From JAZUCT01 sp045639255 (GTDB lineage Bacteria; Bacillota; Clostridia; Christensenellales; UBA1242), in the NCBI GenBank assembly GCA_045639255.1, contig JAZUCT010000009.1:1-11506 (forward strand): DNA of 11,506 nt, read 5' to 3'. This document shows positions 5,601-11,506 of this stretch, piece after piece; the first letter of the stretch is position 1; the number at the start of each line of letters is the position of its first letter. A program made the translations under genes and the position numbers. Below the pieces are notes generated by a model. The model did not search any database. It was given only the letters and a program-made list of their open reading frames with translations, and was not told the origin of the DNA.

Positions 5601-8600
5601 TTAATAAAGATGTTGTTTACGCAAGTGCAATTTCTGTTGATAACAACAATAGTTGGACTTTAAGTGGTTCGAACTATTCAAAATCGCTTACAGCAAGTGG
5701 GCTAAGCGCACTTGGAAGTGCAACTTCTACAATAACCGTAACGGTTTCAAGTAAAGGCAGATTCACATTTAAATATTCAAATGCGTCTGGCACATTAACT
5801 GCAACTTTGAACGGAACAAGTTTTTTTGCTCCGAACAACACAAGTTCTTTAACAGATGCTTATGTAGATTTAACTGCTGACAGCAACACAATTGTTTTCA
5901 CTTTAAAAAGGCCATCGCTTTCTAAAAGTGCCGCTTGTGTTGTTGGAACTTTTAATGTGGATACAACCGTTGTTAACGATATAACACAGGGAACAGGAAC
6001 ATCAGCAGACCCTTTCATTATAACTAACGAAGATCAGTTGCAAGATATAAGTTTTAACTTAACAGCAACTTATAAAATTGCAAACGATATTCAAATAACA
6101 AAAAATTTCACTCCGCTTGGCAGTGGAACACCATTCAGTGGAACACTTGCAACAGTTGATGATGTTATTTACACAATTAATGGCTTAAAAATGGCAAGCG
6201 GGAATTATAGGGGATTGTTTGCCAACACAAAGGGTGCAACAATTCAAAACATAAACATAACAAATGCAACCATAACCGGAACAAACAATTGTTCGTTTCT
6301 TATTGCAAATGCAGAAGGCAACACAAAAATAACAAATGTTAATGTTTCAGGAAGCATCAGGGCAACAGGTGCTTACACTGGTGGGCTTATTGCATATGCA
6401 ACCAACACAAGTTCAGCAACAGTAACAAACTGCACAGTGGGTGGAACAATTTATTCAAGTTCCAACACGGTTGGTGGGCTTTGCGGTTGTGGCGGAACAT
6501 TCTCGAACTGCACAGTTACAGCAAGTGTTACTGGCGCACTAAGGGTTGGTGGTTTAACTGGCGGATATAACCCAGATACTTGCAGTTCAACAGATTTATC
6601 CAAAACCACCCAAGGCAGTTTCACAAACTGCTTCACAGCAGGCGAAGTTATTTTAACTGGCCAACACACAGGTAACTATCCATATTGGGGAATAATTAAT
6701 GGCTATGGTGCATGGGTTAAACTTGCACTATCTAACTCTGGCCAAAAGGTTAACTTTAATTACACAACCGATGTTGCAGTTAGCGAAATAACAATTTTTA
6801 ATTCAAGTGAACATGCAAGTGGTTTATCTGTTTCAGTTCCAACCACAACAAATGAAAATGGCTATTATAATTTCACAGCAGAAATTCCGTTAACCAGCAC
6901 TTATGTTGGAACCATGACAAATGCTGAAAGCCTTACAAGTGAAGCAAAAGTTAACGGCATTCCGGGAAACTATGGTGGTTTCACAATTCGCTTTAAAATG
7001 GCAGATGGCACTTATAAATATGTTTCAACTTTAAATCGTGCCGAAGCAAAATTTGAAAGCAATTTCACACTTAACCTAAGCAATTTAACAAGTTATGTTA
7101 ATAATTTTTCAAATATTTCAATTGATCAAACCAGGGGAACTGGCACTTACACAACTGAAACAATAAGCAGTCAAAAAGTTTCAATTTATGGCACTGCTTT
7201 AATAAGCAACGCAAACGATTTCGAACACCTTTCTTGGATAATTAATGGTGGCATTCCTACAACCTTTAAAACTGGCGAATTCTATAATGCAAGAAGTGTT
7301 ATAACAATAAGCATAGATTTTGGGGCAGATATTGACCTAACAGCACCAAGATATGCTGTTTCTTCTGGTGGAGTGGCAACACTTTGCAGTTCTGAAACCG
7401 AAAATGCATTTCTTTTAAACACCGATGAAAATGGAAATATTCTTTATCAGTTCTATGGCTTAGGAAAAAGCGAAATGCACCCATACAGGGGCAGTTTATA
7501 TGGAAACAATCACTCGTTAACTGTTAACATGGATTTTCCTAATGCATATCTTATGGGAGTTATTGCTTGTTCAACCGATAACGAAAACGACATAGTTATT
7601 GAAAACCTAACCGTTAACGGAACAATTTCTGGTAAATACAGGGTTGGTGTTGTTGGCATGAACGATAACTATGATCGTTCTAACTCAATAACTTTTTCAA
7701 GCGTTACAAACAATGCTGATATAACTGCACAATCGCAAGTTGGCGGTTTAATTGGCGAAGCACAAGGTTACAGCATGTATGGAAACCAACCAGCAAGCAT
7801 AAACATTGAAAATTGCGTTAACAATGGCTCGGTTACTGCAACCAACGGCAGTGCTGGTGGGCTTGTTGGAACACTTGGTCACTTATCAAGTGAACCAGCA
7901 ACTGTAACAATAACAAATTCAACAAATAATGGCGATGTTTCGGCAACAGGAACAGCAGGTGGGCTTGTTGCAACAGCAGGAATTGCCGTTTTGGAAGGCA
8001 CAAATGTTTCCAGCGGTTCGGTAACATCAACCAGTGGAAAAGAAAACTATTATGTTGGAAGTGCCACAACTAACACAAATAACGGAACTTTAATAACTGA
8101 ATACGATGTTAACCTAGGTGTTGCAAACACCGAGTTTGTTATTAACGGAACAACCTACACAACTGATGAAAATGGAAATGTTTCGGTTCGAATTCAAGAT
8201 GCGCAAACGCTTGATAATGTAACTTTGGAAGTGGAAAGTGAACTTCTTAACGAACCAATTGTGCTTGAAAATTTAAATTCAAGTTCAATGCAAACCCAAG
8301 TTGTTGTGCCAGTAAGCATTGCACTTAAAGCAACAGGAAATGTTTATGAAACAACAAACAGCAGTTGGGGCACATTTAAAGCAATTGTTACTTTCAGCGA
8401 TAACACAACAGAAGAAATAACAGTTACACCAAACTTAACACAAGCACAACTAAATTCAAATCAACTTGTGTTTGTTAATGCTGGTTTCACAAACGATACA
8501 TACACAATTCCAAGCACTGTTACCGCAACCTTAAAAAGAATAACTGATGGTGTTAAAACTTTTGTAACAAATGCAAGCACTTTAATTAACACAACAAGTG

Positions 8601-11506
8601 CAACAAACCAAGAATTTTTAACAATGGGAACAAGTGTTAAAAACTCTTATTCAACTTTAAGCAGTGAAATTAATGGTTATGGCACAGAAAACCAAGAAAG
8701 ATTTAATGCATACATTTCAAACAGCATTCAAAACAATCAAAACAAAAATGTAAGCGAAAGCGTGCTTAACACATATTACGCAAATATTGTTACAACAGCA
8801 GATTTATCGGCACTTGAAAATGTAAGTGTTAATTATGGCACATTCACATTTGAAAAAACTTTAACATTTGAAATGTTAAGCGGTGCAACCCAAACAAAAC
8901 AAATTTCATATTCCTTTGAAAAAGGCAGTTCACTTTCAGCAACTGCAAAAACAAATGGTGTAAGTTTTTCTGTTAACAATGTAACAACTTATTCTTACAG
9001 CGATGATGTTAGTGTAACAATAAATCCAATTGATTTGTTGGGTGTTTCGTTTACAAACAAAGAAGTTGTTTTCGATAACACTTCAAAATCTTTAACAGCA
9101 ACACTTTCAGTGCTTACGGGCGATAGTGTTGGCTACATTTTAAGCTATAACAATCAAAGTTCAGCAGTTAATGTTGGCACTTATTCAGTAACGATTGCTT
9201 CATTAACTGGTGCTGATGCAATTTATTACACAATTCCAGCAACTTATACTGCCGGCACACTTAAAATAACACCGCTTATTGTTAAGTTAAATGCAGAAGT
9301 TAACAAAAGTTTTGAATATAATGGTGTGGGGCAAGCAACACAATTTTCACTAACAAATTTAAGCGAAAGCTCATATTCGCTTTCAACAAGCGATTATTCA
9401 ATAACCTATGCTGGCACAGACTATAATCAAACAAGTTATAGTTCTTCTGAAAAACCAATTAATGTAGGTTCATACACTTTAACTGTTAGTGTGGGCAACA
9501 ACTTCCAAATAAATGGCGGTAACACATTCAGTTTTTCAATAATTCAAAAACAAATAACTGATGTAGGTTTTGTTAACACGTTCACATACACTAAACAAAA
9601 ACCACAATTTAACTTCACAACTTTCACTGGTGCAGTTTCTGGCGACACAATCACAGTTACAAGTTGCACAATTTTTGCAAGCAATGGTGCACAAAGCGAT
9701 GGTGTTAATGTTGGCAGTTACACTGTTCAAATTAACTCGCTTTCAAACGGAAATTATTTTGTTGAAAATTTAATAAAATCTTTCACAGTTGAAAAAGAAC
9801 AACTAACCATAACTTTAAATCCACTTTCTTCAACTTATGGCGAAGATTTAATTTTGGATAACTTAACATATTCAGTAACCAGCGGAAAACATTATGAAGG
9901 CGATGAACTAAACATTCAAGCAAAAGCGCTTGATTCTGTTAATGCAGGGCCACACACCTTAGATGCAACATTTAATAACAATAACTATTTAGTTACATTT
10001 GTTACTGCAACTTACACAATTGATAAAAAAGTTGCAAGCCTAGATTTTGGCACAACAAGTTTTGAATATAACGGAACAAACCAATATGCAAAACTAACCT
10101 TAACACCATCAGATGAAGTTTTAAACAGCGATAAAGCACAATTCAATTTTGAACTTTATAATGGTGAAAATGTAACAACAGAGTTTAAAAATGTAAGCAC
10201 TTACACACTTAAACTTGTTGAAAATCAAGTTACAAATAACTATGATATTTCAGTTAAATCTGCAAGTTGCGAAATAACCAAATTAGATTTAACACTTACT
10301 GCAAGCAGTTTAACAAAGAATTTTAACCAACAAATTGTTTCAACCGACTTTTCAATAACCAACACCAAACTTGCAGGAACTGACAGTTTAAGCGATGTTG
10401 TAAGTGTTCAGTATGAAGTTTATTTGGGCGAAGAAAAGGTGGATTATTTAACCACACTTGATGTTGGCGAATATGATATTAAACTTAACTTAACCGAACA
10501 AAGTTTATTTAATAACTATAACATTTCAGTTATAAGCGGAAAATTAACAATTGCGCAAAGGGAAACTTACATTGATGCCACTGATTTTGAAAAATTCTAT
10601 GATGGCGAAGTTGTTAATTTCTCGGCAAAACTATATGGTGCAGATAACCAAGAAATACCTAATGCAAATTTAACTTACACATATTTCTTAAATAACCAAG
10701 AAATAGGCGAAGTTAAACAAGTTGGGGCTTACACCGTTAAAGTAAGCGCAACCGCAGGCGAAAACAACAAAGAATGTGAAGAAATATTTAACATTAACAT
10801 TAAAACAAACAACATTGTTATAACATTTAACAAAACTCAACAAGTGTTTAATGGTCAAGAATTTATGCTTGATTATTCGTTATCAATGAACAAGCAAGTT
10901 GACTTAACAAACATTTTAACCTGGAAAATTTTTGATGAAAATTTGCAAGAAGTTTCTGATATTAAAAATGCAGGCACATATAATGTTGAATTTAGTTTAT
11001 CGGATAATGGTTTTGAATTAAGTAATAACAAATTCACAATTTCAATTTCAGCAATTGAACTTAAAGTTACAGCAAGCGAAAATAACAGTTTTGAATATAA
11101 CAAAACTTCGCAAGCGGTGGAAATTGAAGTTTCAAAAACAACTGATAACAGTTATGTTTTAACCCAAAGTGATTATTTAATAACCTACACCGGCAGAAAT
11201 GGAACACAATATAACTCACCTGAAAAACCAATAGATGCGGGTTGTTACACTGCAACAGTTAGTGCTGGCGAAAACTTCACAATAAATGGCACAAAAGCAT
11301 TTGATTTTTCAATAACACCAAAACAAATAACTGATTTAACTTGTGAAACAACATTCACATATAACAAACAAGTTAAAACCTTTAATTTCACAAATTTTGT
11401 TGGTTTAATTGAAGGCGATTCTGTTTCAGTAACAAGTTATAAAACTTTGCAAAACGGAACAGAAGTTTCTGCCGTTAATTTTGGCAGTTATAAAGTTCAA
11501 ATAACA
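5528..11506 (+). CDS. Giant secreted GLUG/Ig-like/MBG repeat protein, 3' end beyond the window
   Basis: The frame is open from ATG 5528 to the last base: 1993 codons with no stop, so the gene is partial. A Sec signal peptide (core about 7-21, cleavage probably after VYA, residue 32) shows export. Then come a Thr/Ser/Asn-rich beta domain (about 36-150); GLUG module 1 (about 155-375; GGLIAY 285, GGLCGC 316, GGLTGG 341); an unassigned beta region (about 400-650); GLUG module 2 (about 650-848; YRGSLYGNNHSL, GGLIGE 739, GGLVGT 777, GGLVAT 811); Ig-like segments (about 856-1004; one has VTFSDNTTEEITV); a helical island (about 1005-1098); and ten MBG-like modules from about 1168. This is the architecture of adhesins and biofilm-type surface proteins. 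No enzyme motif was seen. Cell-wall anchoring cannot be judged because the C-terminus is missing. It follows the Ig-like protein gene by 12 bp in the same operon. Confidence 0.88.
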   Translation, partial: MKTAKKFLIFLILAFSILAVSQFSFNKDVVYASAISVDNNNSWTLSGSNYSKSLTASGLSALGSATSTITVTVSSKGRFTFKYSNASGTLTATLNGTSFFAPNNTSSLTDAYVDLTADSNTIVFTLKRPSLSKSAACVVGTFNVDTTVVNDITQGTGTSADPFIITNEDQLQDISFNLTATYKIANDIQITKNFTPLGSGTPFSGTLATVDDVIYTINGLKMASGNYRGLFANTKGATIQNINITNATITGTNNCSFLIANAEGNTKITNVNVSGSIRATGAYTGGLIAYATNTSSATVTNCTVGGTIYSSSNTVGGLCGCGGTFSNCTVTASVTGALRVGGLTGGYNPDTCSSTDLSKTTQGSFTNCFTAGEVILTGQHTGNYPYWGIINGYGAWVKLALSNSGQKVNFNYTTDVAVSEITIFNSSEHASGLSVSVPTTTNENGYYNFTAEIPLTSTYVGTMTNAESLTSEAKVNGIPGNYGGFTIRFKMADGTYKYVSTLNRAEAKFESNFTLNLSNLTSYVNNFSNISIDQTRGTGTYTTETISSQKVSIYGTALISNANDFEHLSWIINGGIPTTFKTGEFYNARSVITISIDFGADIDLTAPRYAVSSGGVATLCSSETENAFLLNTDENGNILYQFYGLGKSEMHPYRGSLYGNNHSLTVNMDFPNAYLMGVIACSTDNENDIVIENLTVNGTISGKYRVGVVGMNDNYDRSNSITFSSVTNNADITAQSQVGGLIGEAQGYSMYGNQPASINIENCVNNGSVTATNGSAGGLVGTLGHLSSEPATVTITNSTNNGDVSATGTAGGLVATAGIAVLEGTNVSSGSVTSTSGKENYYVGSATTNTNNGTLITEYDVNLGVANTEFVINGTTYTTDENGNVSVRIQDAQTLDNVTLEVESELLNEPIVLENLNSSSMQTQVVVPVSIALKATGNVYETTNSSWGTFKAIVTFSDNTTEEITVTPNLTQAQLNSNQLVFVNAGFTNDTYTIPSTVTATLKRITDGVKTFVTNASTLINTTSATNQEFLTMGTSVKNSYSTLSSEINGYGTENQERFNAYISNSIQNNQNKNVSESVLNTYYANIVTTADLSALENVSVNYGTFTFEKTLTFEMLSGATQTKQISYSFEKGSSLSATAKTNGVSFSVNNVTTYSYSDDVSVTINPIDLLGVSFTNKEVVFDNTSKSLTATLSVLTGDSVGYILSYNNQSSAVNVGTYSVTIASLTGADAIYYTIPATYTAGTLKITPLIVKLNAEVNKSFEYNGVGQATQFSLTNLSESSYSLSTSDYSITYAGTDYNQTSYSSSEKPINVGSYTLTVSVGNNFQINGGNTFSFSIIQKQITDVGFVNTFTYTKQKPQFNFTTFTGAVSGDTITVTSCTIFASNGAQSDGVNVGSYTVQINSLSNGNYFVENLIKSFTVEKEQLTITLNPLSSTYGEDLILDNLTYSVTSGKHYEGDELNIQAKALDSVNAGPHTLDATFNNNNYLVTFVTATYTIDKKVASLDFGTTSFEYNGTNQYAKLTLTPSDEVLNSDKAQFNFELYNGENVTTEFKNVSTYTLKLVENQVTNNYDISVKSASCEITKLDLTLTASSLTKNFNQQIVSTDFSITNTKLAGTDSLSDVVSVQYEVYLGEEKVDYLTTLDVGEYDIKLNLTEQSLFNNYNISVISGKLTIAQRETYIDATDFEKFYDGEVVNFSAKLYGADNQEIPNANLTYTYFLNNQEIGEVKQVGAYTVKVSATAGENNKECEEIFNINIKTNNIVITFNKTQQVFNGQEFMLDYSLSMNKQVDLTNILTWKIFDENLQEVSDIKNAGTYNVEFSLSDNGFELSNNKFTISISAIELKVTASENNSFEYNKTSQAVEIEVSKTTDNSYVLTQSDYLITYTGRNGTQYNSPEKPIDAGCYTATVSAGENFTINGTKAFDFSITPKQITDLTCETTFTYNKQVKTFNFTNFVGLIEGDSVSVTSYKTLQNGTEVSAVNFGSYKVQIT
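5990..6655 (+). repeat. GLUG-type beta-solenoid module 1 of the giant protein
   Basis: The module opens with the usual entry pattern of such solenoids: a segment like ADPFIITNEDQLQDI, then KIANDIQI, then PLGSGTPFSGTL and TINGLKM. Rungs of the form GGL-[ILCT]-[AG] follow at residues 285, 316 and 341, interleaved with VTNCTVGGTI, TFSNCTVTASV and SFTNCFTAGEV. The asparagine-cysteine ladder is typical of GLUG rungs. It is protein-level repetition; the DNA copies are diverged. Confidence 0.7.
7480..8070 (+). repeat. GLUG-type beta-solenoid module 2 of the giant protein
   Basis: This second module repeats the plan of the first: PYRGSLYGNNHSLTVNM as entry, VIENLTVNGTISGKYRVGVVG, then GGL rungs at residues 739, 777 and 811 with IENCVNNGSVTA and ITNSTNNGDVSA between them. 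Its rungs fit the GLUG consensus better than those of module 1. About 800 bp of unassigned beta-rich sequence separates the two modules. Confidence 0.7.
9284..9733 (+). repeat. Two-module repeat unit, copy 1
   Basis: MBG modules 2 and 3 match modules 9 and 10 (11063-11503) far better than they match their neighbours. Shared blocks include SFEYN, SDY-ITY, EKPI, NF-ING, KQITD, FTY-KQ, FNFT and VN-GSY-VQI. At DNA level the 14-mer AGTTTTGAATATAA (9308) and the 15-mer AAACAAATAACTGAT (9548) are identical in both copies. Confidence 0.75.
11063..11503 (+). repeat. Two-module repeat unit, copy 2
   Basis: This is the second copy of the pair at 9284-9733. It is offset by 1779 bp at its start and 1770 bp at its end, so small in-frame deletions have accumulated. 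AGTTTTGAATATAA recurs at 11087 and AAACAAATAACTGAT at 11321. The 14-mer also opens the fifth module at 10058. The offset equals seven modules, indicating a higher-order repeat. Confidence 0.75.

Larger units (their letters stand above)
9029..11506 (+). repeat. Array of ten MBG-like modules in the giant protein
   Basis: Ten copies of a motif like VNVGSYTVQI occur in one frame at 9164, 9455, 9701, 9935, 10184, 10454, 10712, 10961, 11228 and 11471. The spacings are 97, 82, 78, 83, 90, 86, 83, 89 and 81 codons. Most modules run from a strand with FEYNG-, STYGE- or FYDGE-like sequence, through a middle strand, the VNVGSY motif and a closing strand such as TLKITP, FSITPKQI or LTIAQRE. This is the pattern of MBG/YDG-type modules known from large bacterial surface proteins. 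Such modules are generally stalk or adhesive elements; no catalytic residues are evident. The tenth is cut by the window edge. Confidence 0.8.

Noticed and set aside
7833..8069. Minus-strand open frame rich in Leu, His and Gln
   Set aside because: It is the antisense of the GLUG repeats. Its odd composition follows from the Thr/Gly/Asn-rich plus strand.
9361..9382. Short inverted repeat AAGCGAA / TTCGCTT
   Set aside because: A 7-bp stem with an 8-nt loop in mid-gene is within chance expectation and has no regulatory context.
9164..11503. CRISPR-like regularly spaced repeats
   Set aside because: The spaced similarity is at protein level in one reading frame with variable spacing of 78-97 codons. 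The DNA copies are not identical and there are no spacer-sized units.

Overview
The window is AT-rich and fully coding on the + strand after a leader of about 100 bp. Shine-Dalgarno sites (GGGGGA, TGGAGA, AAGGAGG, AGGGGGA), an extended -10 promoter, Sec-type signal peptides and bacterial Ig-like, GLUG and MBG-type repeats point to a low-GC Gram-positive bacterium, probably an uncultured gut or host-associated Bacillota. This placement is inferred from style, not from a marker gene. The standard code fits: TGG is used for Trp, and TGA ends two genes where it overlaps the next ATG.

Layout. Positions 1-102 hold a 9-bp AT palindrome, a clear extended -10 promoter (TGTTATAAT) and, on the minus strand, a possible ribosome-binding site for a divergent gene lying off the left edge. 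From 103 a tight four-gene operon runs to the right edge: an ABC-2 exporter ATPase (103-831), a 12-helix permease with an internal duplication (828-2471), a 1015-residue secreted Ig-like/beta-helix protein (2468-5515), and a giant secreted protein (5528 to beyond 11506, at least 1993 residues). The first three genes are joined by 4-bp ATGA overlaps; the fourth starts 12 bp after the third stops. No terminator or internal promoter was seen, and no stretch over 300 bp lacks a gene.

The giant protein has a signal peptide, a beta-rich N-terminal domain, two GLUG beta-solenoid modules separated by an unassigned beta region, Ig-like segments, a helical island, and then ten tandem MBG-like modules of 78-97 residues. 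Modules 2-3 recur as modules 9-10, so there is a higher-order unit of seven modules, and the array continues past the edge. The start codon of this gene lies in a perfect long inverted repeat that could fold the mRNA over the AUG.

Working together: the genes look like one surface module in which an ABC-2 exporter is co-expressed with two large surface or secreted proteins. Both large proteins carry their own Sec signals, so the exporter probably does not secrete them. A role in moving a lipid, glycan, peptide or other envelope component linked to them is a hypothesis only. Two compositional signals cross the window: GATC is strongly under-represented (three sites), and synonymous codon choice depends on the next codon.
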